A stretch of 33,003 bases of DNA, taken from positions 1 through 33,003 of the IMG/VR virus record IMGVR_UViG_3300028299_000015; one strand, written 5' to 3'. The position numbers were made by a program, and so were the translations under genes. Position 1 is the stretch's first letter. The number at the start of each line of letters is the position of its first letter. This document shows positions 15,461-21,894 of this stretch, one piece after another. The notes below the pieces were generated by a model. It ran no database searches and had not been told where the DNA came from. It saw nothing but the letters and a program-made list of their open reading frames with translations. The stretch is from a virus.

Positions 15461-15593
15461 AAAATAAATTATCTATTACTTTTAATTCCAATACTTTAGC
15501 AATTAGTTCTTTTAATCTTTGCTTTGCTTGCCACTCGAACCACTCGACAAAACCATCAACATATGTTTTATTGGTTTTGTTCATATGGTCCAT
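15429..15593 (-). CDS. Small protein between the two methyltransferases
   Basis: A 54-codon frame from ATG at 15593 (MDHMNKTNKTYVDGFVEWFE), helical in the middle (AKQRLKELIAKVLELKVID) with a Lys-rich end. A longer form would overlap the upstream methyltransferase stop. It overlaps the next gene by 32 bases. Coupling to both neighbours suggests a real gene, but no function can be read from it. Confidence 0.55.
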   Translation of the reverse strand: MDHMNKTNKTYVDGFVEWFEWQAKQRLKELIAKVLELKVIDNLFYDQKPKEKKG

Positions 15594-15603
15594 TATAGCA
15601 AAT

Positions 15604-16218
15604 TTATCTATTACTGTCAAAAAACGCTTTAGCAAATCCGGCCGGCGTGATTGCCCTTATGTCTGATCTATTTAACTTCATTTCTTTCGCCCATTTAGGT
15701 TTTACCGGCGAATACCAATCCTTGTGCGATGTCCTTGTGGAGGGCAAATCTTCCGGACGTCTGTTAATGCTTTTCTTAGGTTGATTAAAATAACCCCATA
15801 TCGCATATCTTTTTGTTCTTCCTATGCCAATTTCTCCCATCTCCCAACCCTGAAAATAGAAAGCAGGTTTTCCTAAGAAATTATATAAATAACCAAGTGG
15901 ATTTTCTAATGCCCAGAATTTCAATGGCGCACCATTTTTCTGAATATTCCAAATTATTTCTAAACAAGATTTTACCACTTCAAATCCCTCAGTAAAATTC
16001 CTTTTCTCCTTTGGGTGTCGCCAATCTGCTCGACTGAATATCGTGCAAGGCGGCGCGGCAAGAATTCCATAAACGTTCTTAGGTAGAAAACGTAGATCTA
16101 AATATCTAACGTCATACTCCGGCCACGTAATCAATCTCACGTCATATCCCGCATCTTTGTATGGCTTGGACCAGGCGCCGGTGCCACCGCACAGATCTAG
16201 TATAATTTTTTTGTTCAT
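15604..16218 (-). CDS. DNA cytosine-C5 methyltransferase-like protein
   Basis: A 204-residue protein with motif I LDLCGGTGAWS (residues 7-17), motif IV APPCTIFSRA (catalytic Cys about residue 58) and motif VI-like WALENP (about 102-107). RTKRYAIWGYF resembles a later conserved motif. It transfers a methyl group from SAM, presumably to cytosine in DNA. At 204 residues it is much shorter than typical C5 enzymes (over 300), so the target-recognition region is small or missing; it may be a phage-specific short form. It starts 6 bases after a zinc-ribbon gene. Confidence 0.8.
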   Translation of the reverse strand: MNKKIILDLCGGTGAWSKPYKDAGYDVRLITWPEYDVRYLDLRFLPKNVYGILAAPPCTIFSRADWRHPKEKRNFTEGFEVVKSCLEIIWNIQKNGAPLKFWALENPLGYLYNFLGKPAFYFQGWEMGEIGIGRTKRYAIWGYFNQPKKSINRRPEDLPSTRTSHKDWYSPVKPKWAKEMKLNRSDIRAITPAGFAKAFFDSNR

Positions 16219-16224
16219 AAATTT

Positions 16225-16413
16225 TTATTTATCACCGATCTTGCCGACATTCTTTTGACAATTATGAAGGACATAGCCCTTAATCCACTCACCGCATTTT
16301 GGACAATAATCAATTTCGATTGTTTTCAACTTAAATATTCTACGTCCAACATTCTCCGCGCGATGACTTGCCATTAAATCTGCGCCTCCTTTACCAATTG
16401 AGTGATTATACAT
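16225..16413 (-). CDS. Small zinc-ribbon protein
   Basis: A 62-residue protein with CPKCGEWIKGYVLHNC (residues about 37-52), a compact Cys4/Cys3His zinc-binding pattern. The N-terminal part is basic. The start at 16413 is preceded by the 13-mer AAATAATTTTATG, which also precedes three other starts. It lies between an HNH fragment and the C5-like methyltransferase. Probably a small regulator or nucleic-acid-binding protein; not assigned further. Confidence 0.6.
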   Translation of the reverse strand: MYNHSIGKGGADLMASHRAENVGRRIFKLKTIEIDYCPKCGEWIKGYVLHNCQKNVGKIGDK

Positions 16414-16417
16414 AAAA

Positions 16418-16687
16418 TTATTTATTTGCTGGCGTGAATAGTGGCGTTAAATTATTCAATGCCCAACACTCCTTAAATTCTTTATCTTTTGGAGTAATAT
16501 AGTGAAACAAATTTTTCGGTCTAATATGGTCTATATGCCAATAACTTCCGTAATTTTTCCAAGTCATCTTATCGTCAAATCGTTCTTCTAAGTGAATCAT
16601 CAAATCTTCAATTCCGTATCCAACCAATTCCCTCCAACTTCTCCTAGATTTACCCTCTTTTAAAGAAAACCCTATCAAACGAGACAC
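16418..16687 (-). pseudogene. HNH endonuclease, N-terminally disrupted
   Basis: The frame encodes the C-terminal part of a phage HNH endonuclease: RSWRELVGYGIEDLMIHLEE, then MTWKNYGSYWHIDHIRPKNL and CWALNNLTPLFTPANK (IDH and NNL are the catalytic HNH segments). The same frame continues upstream without an ATG (GGKEYNKNHRNHINEYNRKR) to about 16808 and then meets a stop. The usual N-terminal zinc finger of this family is missing. The upstream end joins a ParB-like fragment in another frame, so this is probably a broken insertion; expression from a non-ATG start cannot be excluded. Confidence 0.75.
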
Positions 16688-16848
16688 ATTGCTGTCAATT
16701 CTAAACTTTGGATTTTCTTTTTTTCTTTTCCGATTATATTCATTGATATGATTTCTATGATTTTTATTGTATTCTTTTCCACCCGATGATTCTTTGGATT
16801 GCGCGGATTAGGCTTAATCTCTTCAATTTTTAATGTTTTTGTTATCAT
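16675..16848 (-). pseudogene. 5' fragment of a ParB-domain gene
   Basis: From ATG at 16848 the first 20 residues, MITKTLKIEEIKPNPRNPKN, are a clear match to the start of the ParB N-terminal domain (pattern: I-I-K-P-N-P-x-N-P-R). Such domains in phages are commonly joined to DNA methyltransferases. After about 24 codons the DNA switches to HNH-derived sequence in another frame and the frame soon ends. It is read as the remaining 5' end of a gene destroyed by the HNH insertion or a deletion, next to two surviving methyltransferase-like genes. Confidence 0.65.
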
Positions 16849-16862
16849 TTTATTGTTTTTTA

Positions 16863-17438
16863 TTATTTTAAAAATTCTTCCAATTGTTCTTTATTGTTAT
16901 TCTTTTGTCCATATATTTTATGAAATTCTTGATGTATTGCTCTCATCAATGTTATCCCGTTATTTATATTCCAAAGTTCCTCACATACCAACGCCTGTTC
17001 CAATGTCTTAATTTGATATTCTTCAATTATTTTACTCAATGATTTAATATGATGAGACTCAATTTCACCAATTTTTTGACCAGACTTTTGACAAGTATAA
17101 TTATATTTTTCAAATACATCAGACCGCCACTGACGATATTTAAAACAATCCCTTATTCTATTAACTAATAATTTAAGTCCCCCTTTACCGTCAGAATTTT
17201 TTAATATCCGAAGAGATTCACTTATCTTCTTTCTAGTTTCCATTGGAAGATGTTTTCCCCTCATTGATTCAGATATTTTTCTTCTAGTAGTTTCTGAAAA
17301 ATGTTTACCGAACATTGGATTTTTATCACCAATCATTAAACCAGTAAGAGATTCACTCAAATGTTTTTTATGTTCTTCTGACAATTTTCTACCCGCTTTG
17401 CGTAGATAAACGCCACTTCTTCCCTTTTTTCCTGCCAT
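16863..17438 (-). CDS. NUMOD3-HNH homing endonuclease
   Basis: A 191-residue enzyme with a basic N-terminus and three NUMOD3-like repeats (LSEEHKKHLSESLTG, GKHFSETTRRKISESMRG, GKHLPMETRKKISESLR, residues about 18-75), then CFKYRQWRSDVFEKYNYTCQ and an HNH core with ESHHIKSLSKII and WNINNGITLMRAIHQEFHKI. The C-terminus EQLEEFLK equals that of the HNH in front of the capsid gene. It lies between a duplicated structured element (17451-17667) and the ParB fragment. Confidence 0.95.
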   Translation of the reverse strand: MAGKKGRSGVYLRKAGRKLSEEHKKHLSESLTGLMIGDKNPMFGKHFSETTRRKISESMRGKHLPMETRKKISESLRILKNSDGKGGLKLLVNRIRDCFKYRQWRSDVFEKYNYTCQKSGQKIGEIESHHIKSLSKIIEEYQIKTLEQALVCEELWNINNGITLMRAIHQEFHKIYGQKNNNKEQLEEFLK

Positions 17439-17450
17439 AATATTATAAAT

Positions 17451-17667
17451 TATTTAGATTGGAGTGTCTGACGACGTTATGATGAGCGGGATTTTCAGCG
17501 CCCACTCCGGCCATCGCCAGACGCCCGTCCAATCAGCGGGTGGAAAATGCCGGAGTTATTTAGAACTACTTGCTGGATAGATGAGGGCGTTATGAAAAAC
17601 CCTTGTCCAAGGCCACCCCGGACACCCCCATCACCGTCCAGCTCGGTGTAATCGTTTCCCGGAGTGT
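17451..17667 (-). ncRNA. Tandem pair of GC-rich, structured elements
   Basis: A gene-free, GC-rich stretch in an AT-rich genome. It consists of two diverged copies of about 106-110 bases: 17451-17556 and 17557-17667. On the plus strand both begin TATTTAGA, share CGTTATGA, a CCnCnCCGG block, CCGTCCA and a GGTG segment, and end in CCGGAGT. On the minus strand each copy forms a closing stem (CACTCCGG/CCGGGGTG in the first, ACTCCGGC/GCCGGAGT in the second) around a smaller hairpin (CACCG/CGGTG, CCCG/CGGG). Conserved pairing across divergent copies suggests an RNA or DNA structure under selection. It lies between VRR-NUC and an HNH gene. No known RNA family is recognised. Confidence 0.55.
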
Positions 17668-17676
17668 TACTAAAAC

Positions 17677-18042
17677 TTATTTTAAATATAAATCAATACA
17701 TTTTTTTGCCGACTCAAATCCACGACAACAAACTGAATAATATCCTCTCTTATCTAATTCAACGAGCCAATCGTCTTGTTCGTACGAAAGCACTCCATTC
17801 TTATCTACTTTTAGCTCAATAAATAATCCGTGATATTTTCCTCTTGGCTCGAAAATAGCCAAATCAGGAAACCCCTTTTTGTGACCAGACGCCTTCATTC
17901 TTTTCCCGCGCATTATCGCCTGTATCCCTTCGCCATACCTTTGACCACCACAATCGGCATTAAACAAAACATCAGGGTATTGATAAGATAAATAATTAAC
18001 CACCGCTACTTGAATTTGGTATTCTTCATTTTTCATAGACAT
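17677..18042 (-). CDS. VRR-NUC domain nuclease
   Basis: A 121-residue stand-alone VRR-NUC protein (PD-(D/E)XK superfamily). The motifs are in order: an N-terminal helix with EYQIQVAVVNYL, CGGQRYGEG, GHKKGFPDLAIF (catalytic Asp), LFIELKVDKNG (Glu-x-Lys), and SYEQDDWLVELDKRGYYSVCC. Its length equals that of the phage single-domain family. Such enzymes act on branched DNA or recombination intermediates. It is 13 bases after the 140-aa gene. All expected catalytic residues are present. Confidence 0.95.
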   Translation of the reverse strand: MSMKNEEYQIQVAVVNYLSYQYPDVLFNADCGGQRYGEGIQAIMRGKRMKASGHKKGFPDLAIFEPRGKYHGLFIELKVDKNGVLSYEQDDWLVELDKRGYYSVCCRGFESAKKCIDLYLK

Positions 18043-18055
18043 TTTCTAATTATAA

Positions 18056-18478
18056 TTATTTTTTAAATATTTTTTCCTCAATTAGTTTGATTTCGTTAGC
18101 ATCAAATTTCTCCCGATTTTCTTCTAGCATTTTCTTGTCCTTAGTTATTATAATCTTCTTCATCACCTCATTCTTCTCCTGTTTCCTGTCATCCGAGTCT
18201 ATCTCTTCCACAGTCATCCCAGTCGCCTCGCAGATGAATTCTTTTAATGGCCGTTGCACAAATATTTCAACCGCCCAGAATTGACTTGCCTTGCCACTAT
18301 ACTCCGGCTTCTCTTTGTTAATGACTCCCATTGCTATCTTCATCGCCTCTTCAAAATCATAGGCCAATCCCTGCCACAACAGTGCGCCCGCCTCGGTCTT
18401 ACTTTTTAGACTCAATGCGAAGATTTTAGGATATACTTCCTTCTTTTTTAGTTTGTTAAATATTTTAAATATTTCCAT
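18056..18478 (-). CDS. Protein of unknown function upstream of VRR-NUC
   Basis: A 140-residue protein. The first 80 residues are mixed (PKIFALSLKSKTEAGALLWQGL, FWAVEIFVQRPLKEFICEAT); residues 85-140 are a charged helix (EVMKKIIITKDKKMLEENREK). No known motif. It lies between a degenerate HNH gene and the nuclease gene and is probably cotranscribed with the latter. Confidence 0.55.
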   Translation of the reverse strand: MEIFKIFNKLKKKEVYPKIFALSLKSKTEAGALLWQGLAYDFEEAMKIAMGVINKEKPEYSGKASQFWAVEIFVQRPLKEFICEATGMTVEEIDSDDRKQEKNEVMKKIIITKDKKMLEENREKFDANEIKLIEEKIFKK

Positions 18479-18485
18479 ATTTATT

Positions 18486-18872
18486 TTAGTTAAGAACCAA
18501 AGGTGGAGTACCCAGAGTGTTCTTCATATGCGAAACACTGTATTTAGAACTTGGCTTCCTGCCTCCGCACGTAACCGTTCTCTTTCTTGACCTTGTTTGT
18601 TTTACTGCATTAGAAACTCCGAATAAATTTTCTTTTCTGCAATCTAACGTATTTTTATTTTTGAAAGTGACGCAATCAACCGCCTCCAGGCTTATCAAAA
18701 ATTGATGCATATATATTTGAGTGCCACGTTTAGTCATCCTATTCATTGCCTTGATAACCGCGAACCAATCACTATATTTTCTTATAGCGTGCCATCTGAA
18801 TTTTGAAAGATATTTATAATCTTCATCATCTAGAATGGCGTATTTATTGTTATTCAATTTTATCTTTTTCAT
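18486..18872 (-). CDS. Degenerate HNH endonuclease
   Basis: A 128-residue protein. The start KIKLNNNKYAILDDEDYKYL, then FRWHA and YMHQFLI, are the pattern of phage HNH endonucleases that usually continue with a His-containing VDH..N and an AP2 domain. Here the catalytic segment reads VDCVTFKNKNTLDCRKENLFG: the expected His is replaced and the AP2 domain is absent. It is therefore probably inactive or in decay. It sits between the winged-helix gene and the 140-aa gene. Confidence 0.78.
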   Translation of the reverse strand: MKKIKLNNNKYAILDDEDYKYLSKFRWHAIRKYSDWFAVIKAMNRMTKRGTQIYMHQFLISLEAVDCVTFKNKNTLDCRKENLFGVSNAVKQTRSRKRTVTCGGRKPSSKYSVSHMKNTLGTPPLVLN

Positions 18873-18875
18873 AAT

Positions 18876-19409
18876 CTATTCTCTTTGCCTTTTAACCCAG
18901 TGCTTATCGCCGAACATTGCCGTCTGATCCAGTCGCGCGTCTTCCCGTTCCGGCCCCATCGGCTCTGTTTCGAAAGTCTGCTCGAACTTCTCCGGAGGGA
19001 TAGAACTCTTCGGCGCATCCACTTTGTTGCCAGCCACCTCTCTTATTATATCACGTATACTGACCATTTCAACCGAGCTGTCAATCACCTGCCCATGGTA
19101 CGTCTTCATCTTGCGTGGCACGCGCGCCCGGCCCATGAAGAATTCCTTGCCCAGATCTGTTATCATCCAATATCCGGCATCCTGCGATCCATGGCCCATC
19201 TTCTTAACTATACTAAAATATTGAAGTTTTTGAAAATTATTATATTCGTTGATGTTTAGACCGAGATCATATGCCGGATGGACTTGATTCTTTTTAGTCT
19301 CTCTTATTTTTTGAGCGAACTTCTGGAATGCCTCGACTAGGCCCGGCGTTAAATTGTGCCAGTATGCCCGAATAGAACTACCACAAACCTCACAATGAGA
19401 ACTTTTCAT
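18876..19409 (-). CDS. Winged-helix DNA-binding protein with N-terminal zinc motif
   Basis: A 177-residue protein. CEVCGSS at residues 6-12 is half of a zinc ribbon; GLNINEYNNFQKLQYFSIVKK and YWMITDLGKEFFMGR (about 50-95) look like the helix and wing of a winged-helix domain; the last 60 residues are acidic and flexible. Proteins of this layout are frequent in phage early regions, where a transcription role is suspected but I know no proof. Its start overlaps the end of a truncated HNH gene. Confidence 0.6.
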   Translation of the reverse strand: MKSSHCEVCGSSIRAYWHNLTPGLVEAFQKFAQKIRETKKNQVHPAYDLGLNINEYNNFQKLQYFSIVKKMGHGSQDAGYWMITDLGKEFFMGRARVPRKMKTYHGQVIDSSVEMVSIRDIIREVAGNKVDAPKSSIPPEKFEQTFETEPMGPEREDARLDQTAMFGDKHWVKRQRE

Positions 19410-19701
19410 AAAATATTTTACTACTTATTAGCACTCTCGCTTGACGATACTTGAAACAATTTCTTACTTGAAAATATAATAAAGTAATTCCTCCTTGCCA
19501 ATTCCAGTGCTTTTCTCCTTTGTGAGAATATCTCATTTTTTCTTTAGTTAAATCAGAACATTTTAATCCCTTATGACCTTCTGATAAATTCTCCTTCCAT
19601 TTCTTTGACCTTGGTGGTCTTTCCTTACCAATCAATTTTTCTCTTATCTGCTGTTTAGTTTTTTCAGAACGTGGTCTATGTTGATAAATTCCTATTGGCA
19701 T
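19390..19701 (-). pseudogene. Truncated NUMOD3 homing endonuclease
   Basis: A 103-codon frame with a NUMOD3 N-terminus (SEKTKQQIREKLIGKERPPR, LTKEKMRYSHKGEKHWNWQG) and the linker FQVRNCFKYRQ that in the intact paralogue at 16863-17438 leads into the HNH core. After that the sequence loses homology (ARVLISSKIFYEKFSL) and stops inside the next gene. The HNH catalytic domain is gone. Only the DNA-binding half could be made. Confidence 0.85.
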
Positions 19702-19703
19702 AA

Positions 19704-19880
19704 TTATTTTTTAACTAACACTGCCTCTAATTTTTTAATAGAAAGAGAGAATCGACCATTCTCATAACTTATCAATTCAAATTTTAATCGCAGATCAGTC
19801 GAACAATGCTCGCACTTCATCTCTTTGCATGTTTGCGCGCCCACCGTCTTGTCGCAGACTGGGCAGACTAAGTTTCCCAT
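19704..19880 (-). CDS. Small zinc-ribbon protein
   Basis: A 58-codon gene starting MGNLVCPVCDKTVGAQTCKE and continuing MKCEHCSTDLRLKFELI. Two CxxC pairs (positions about 6/9 and 23/26) form a zinc ribbon, followed by a short beta/helix tail. Its ATG lies just past the stop of the SWIM-domain gene. Small zinc-ribbon proteins are common in phage early regions as adaptors or transcription modulators. No closer assignment. Confidence 0.65.
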   Translation of the reverse strand: MGNLVCPVCDKTVGAQTCKEMKCEHCSTDLRLKFELISYENGRFSLSIKKLEAVLVKK

Positions 19881-19882
19881 AG

Positions 19883-20257
19883 TTATTTGCTCTTTAATTT
19901 AAAAGTAGCTTCAACCTGGCACCCCTGCCAACTCACCAGTCTTGTCACCGCCTCACTTTGTGGTATTCCCTCTTTACCGTCACCGCCGATCTCCATCTCA
20001 AGTGAATAATGTTTATCTGACTTGAAATATTTTAGAATTGGCCCATCGACGTTAATCACAATCTCCTGATCTGCTTGGCCGGTGACCATTAGGATTGCCT
20101 TGCGAATATGCTTACAAAAGTCTACTGTGGCCGGACAAGTGCAAGACCATTGCCATTCGCCAACATCATCGCTATCTACGTCATCGTAACTAGCTGTCAC
20201 TATCCATTCCACGCCCGGCTGACTCTCGCTTTTGATTTTAAATGTTTTTTGCATCAT
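19883..20257 (-). CDS. SWIM-type zinc-finger protein
   Basis: A 124-residue protein. Residues about 36-52, WSCTCPATVDFCKH, match the SWIM zinc finger (CxC...CxH), a motif that binds DNA or protein. It is preceded by two strands (WIVTASYDD) and followed by a beta-rich C-terminal half (EIVINVDGPILKYF, QVEATFKLKSK). AAAGAGG lies 8 bases before the ATG at 20257, so the first of two Mets is the likely start. It is directly followed by a zinc-ribbon gene. Confidence 0.8.
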   Translation of the reverse strand: MMQKTFKIKSESQPGVEWIVTASYDDVDSDDVGEWQWSCTCPATVDFCKHIRKAILMVTGQADQEIVINVDGPILKYFKSDKHYSLEMEIGGDGKEGIPQSEAVTRLVSWQGCQVEATFKLKSK

Positions 20258-20258
20258 A

Positions 20259-20792
20259 TTATACCTCTTTAAAAATTTTATAATTATTATCTTTAACTAT
20301 TTTGATTGCTTGTTCGAGAGTCAAGTCTTCGATAGGTTCAAGTTTTCGAGAACTCAAGAACTTCCGGGCCACGGACAGACCGACGAAGTCGTGGCGATCG
20401 TCATCCCAGTAGTTGTAGACGTAGAGACCATGCGCATCGAAGGAGCCGAGACAAACGCGACTGCCGTCCGAGGCGCGGAGATTTGTTCTAACCCACCAGT
20501 CTTCTAACAATCTTTCACCTGTTTTTTTATAGTGTTCTAAAATAAACTCAACTATAACCGCAGGATGTGCCACATCAAATCCTTTCCCAATCTTTTTAAC
20601 CTGTTCATCGTAAGTCAAATCAACAAGTTTCTTGTCTAAAACAATTTCATATTCTCCTGGCTCTGCTTTTTCTTTAACAAAGGGTTTGTTTAACCACCAA
20701 TCATTATTATAAAATCCAGATGAGCCAGTGCCATATTGCTCTCTTAGTTCGAGCAAAGATTTGCCTGAATAAGAATGAATCAGTTTAGTCAT
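20259..20792 (-). CDS. Conserved phage protein of unknown function
   Basis: A 177-residue protein from ATG at 20792 (MTKLIHSYSGKSLLELREQY). Aromatic-rich stretches (GFYNNDWWLNKPFV, RLLEDWWVRTNLRASDGSRV, GLYVYNYWDDDRHDFVGLSV) look like a globular domain; I remember similar phage proteins but no function. The 13-mer AAATAATTTTATG precedes it. The longer upstream frame only overlaps the HNH gene and is not used. Oddly, bases 20332-20490 (about residues 100-153) are clearly richer in G and C than the rest of the gene. Confidence 0.65.
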   Translation of the reverse strand: MTKLIHSYSGKSLLELREQYGTGSSGFYNNDWWLNKPFVKEKAEPGEYEIVLDKKLVDLTYDEQVKKIGKGFDVAHPAVIVEFILEHYKKTGERLLEDWWVRTNLRASDGSRVCLGSFDAHGLYVYNYWDDDRHDFVGLSVARKFLSSRKLEPIEDLTLEQAIKIVKDNNYKIFKEV

Positions 20793-20796
20793 AAAA

Positions 20797-21282
20797 TTAT
20801 TTAATAAGTAAGTTAGGATTCTCATAGATATTGAAAGTCTTCCATTTGCGACTATTACAATTTCTACAAAGTGGTTGTATATTTTTGATAAAATCTGTTC
20901 CACCCAAAGAAAGAGGCTTAATATGGTCTTTAGTTAGTTTCTTATTCTCACCACATTTAGCACATTTATAATTAAATTTTTTACATAACTTCTGCCAATC
21001 TTCAAGAGTATGAGAGCCTTTAGCATATTTTTCTCTGGCATATCTTCTCGCTTTAAGGTGGGCAATTCTTTCTGGGTGTAATTTGGCATATCTTTTATAA
21101 TAAACTTGCTTATTTTCTCCTATTTTTCTTATGCCCCTATAGGCAAATTGCTCTTGAAATGGAAGTTTTGTTTTTCGAAATTCTGAATAACATTTTTGAT
21201 TACAAAAAACTCTCTTATATCGTTTAATAATTGATGGCTTTTTAATAACTTTCTTATTACAATTTGAACATTTTGTTAGCAT
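20797..21282 (-). CDS. HNH endonuclease with N-terminal zinc finger
   Basis: A 161-residue protein. The N-terminal CSNCNKK...CNQKCYSEF is a treble-clef-like zinc site. The C-terminal HNH core is CAKCGENKKLTKDHIKPLSL, GGTDFIKNIQPLCRNCNSRK (Cys2 pair, DH, N, Cys2 pair), complete in all catalytic and zinc residues. It is of the McrA/HNH type rather than NUMOD3. It lies between YopX and the unknown 177-aa gene. A homing role is likely from its company. Confidence 0.95.
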   Translation of the reverse strand: MLTKCSNCNKKVIKKPSIIKRYKRVFCNQKCYSEFRKTKLPFQEQFAYRGIRKIGENKQVYYKRYAKLHPERIAHLKARRYAREKYAKGSHTLEDWQKLCKKFNYKCAKCGENKKLTKDHIKPLSLGGTDFIKNIQPLCRNCNSRKWKTFNIYENPNLLIK

Positions 21283-21299
21283 ATAGTTATGATAGCACC

Positions 21300-21692
21300 T
21301 TATTGATTTTTAAGCAAGTGGCTATCTTGGTAGATATTGCCGATGACTTCACTGATTCTACGTAAACTTGAATCTTTATCATAAACCCAATTCTTAGTTC
21401 CTACTCTTTTTATGCCAAAACCAACCATTTCAAATCTTCCGTTCAAATACCATTCAATTATTCCTACACCAGCAAGTCCTTTTAACCTTACAATATCCCC
21501 TTCGTAAACATCCTTACCATTTTTATCGGTTAAGCCAGTGAATTGCATCATGACGTAATTTGTTTTATCTTCTACTACCTTTTTTAATTCCCTAAAAATC
21601 ATCTCTACATTCTCTCTCTTGCTATAAAAATCTAACTTAAGCATTTTTTCTATTTTTTTATCCCATGCCCTAAAACTTATTTCTCTTGTCAT
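21300..21692 (-). CDS. YopX family protein
   Basis: A 130-residue protein with all landmarks of the YopX family: REISFRAWDKKIEKML at the start, MMQFTGLTDKNGKDVYEGDI in the middle (residues about 48-67) and EVIGNIYQDSHLL at the end. The family is widespread in phages of Firmicutes and others; the fold is beta-rich and the function is not established. AAGAGA lies 7 bases before the ATG. The gene directly follows the tRNA-like structure. Confidence 0.95.
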   Translation of the reverse strand: MTREISFRAWDKKIEKMLKLDFYSKRENVEMIFRELKKVVEDKTNYVMMQFTGLTDKNGKDVYEGDIVRLKGLAGVGIIEWYLNGRFEMVGFGIKRVGTKNWVYDKDSSLRRISEVIGNIYQDSHLLKNQ

Positions 21693-21708
21693 AAATTCTC
21701 TTATTAGC

Positions 21709-21783
21709 GGGGTGAGGGGTGGGACTCGAACCCACTTCTTCGCCTGTCGGCGACGTCTGAACCCCTCGACTTTCCCTCACCCC
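21709..21783 (-). ncRNA. tRNA-like structure lacking an anticodon arm
   Basis: On the minus strand GTGGG-TTCGAGT-CCCAC is a perfect T arm, stacked directly on an acceptor-like helix: GTGAGGG with CCCTCAC, extendable to GGGGTGAGGG/CCCTCACCCC (10 pairs). Between them lie two further hairpins: GTC/GAC around a 10-base D-like loop and TCGCC-GACA-GGCGA, which resembles a class II variable arm. No 5-pair stem with a 7-base loop and no anticodon can be formed, and no CCA follows. It is therefore tRNA-like, not a working tRNA. Confidence 0.6.
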
Positions 21784-21803
21784 CGATTTGTTAAGTTTCC
21801 CAT

Positions 21804-21874
21804 CAATGTGCCCGAGTTTACGCGCGGACATATGTGGCGCTTTCGCGACCACAACTCTATTCTCAGGCACATTG
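21804..21874 (-). ncRNA. Long stem with GAAA-tetraloop hairpin, upstream of the tRNA-like fold
   Basis: CAATGTGCCTGAG pairs with CTCGGGCACATTG (13 pairs, one G-U) around 45 bases. Inside, TGTGG plus CGC pairs with GCG plus CCACA, closed by a GAAA tetraloop with one bulged U. GNRA loops on GC stems are typical of functional RNA. The region has no gene and lies 20 bases 5' of the tRNA-like structure, so both are probably parts of one RNA of about 170 bases. Confidence 0.6.
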
Positions 21875-21894
21875 TCGAAAGCTTACTTATTCCC

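Noticed and set aside
17451-17667. HEARO/IscB-type RNA for the neighbouring HNH
   Set aside because: The neighbouring protein is a 191-aa NUMOD3-HNH without RuvC parts, so it is not an IscB-like partner; I could not match the RNA to that family.
18885-19259. 124-codon plus-strand frame
   Set aside because: It is antisense to the winged-helix gene and has no motif; all supported genes are on the minus strand.
21709-21783. Ordinary tRNA gene
   Set aside because: T arm and acceptor helix are good, but no 5-pair/7-base anticodon arm can be formed, the middle is about 5 bases short, and no CCA follows.
21670-21870. 66-codon frame across the tRNA-like region
   Set aside because: Its GSSPTPHP segment is what a T arm gives when translated, and it overlaps YopX. 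The region is better explained as structured RNA.
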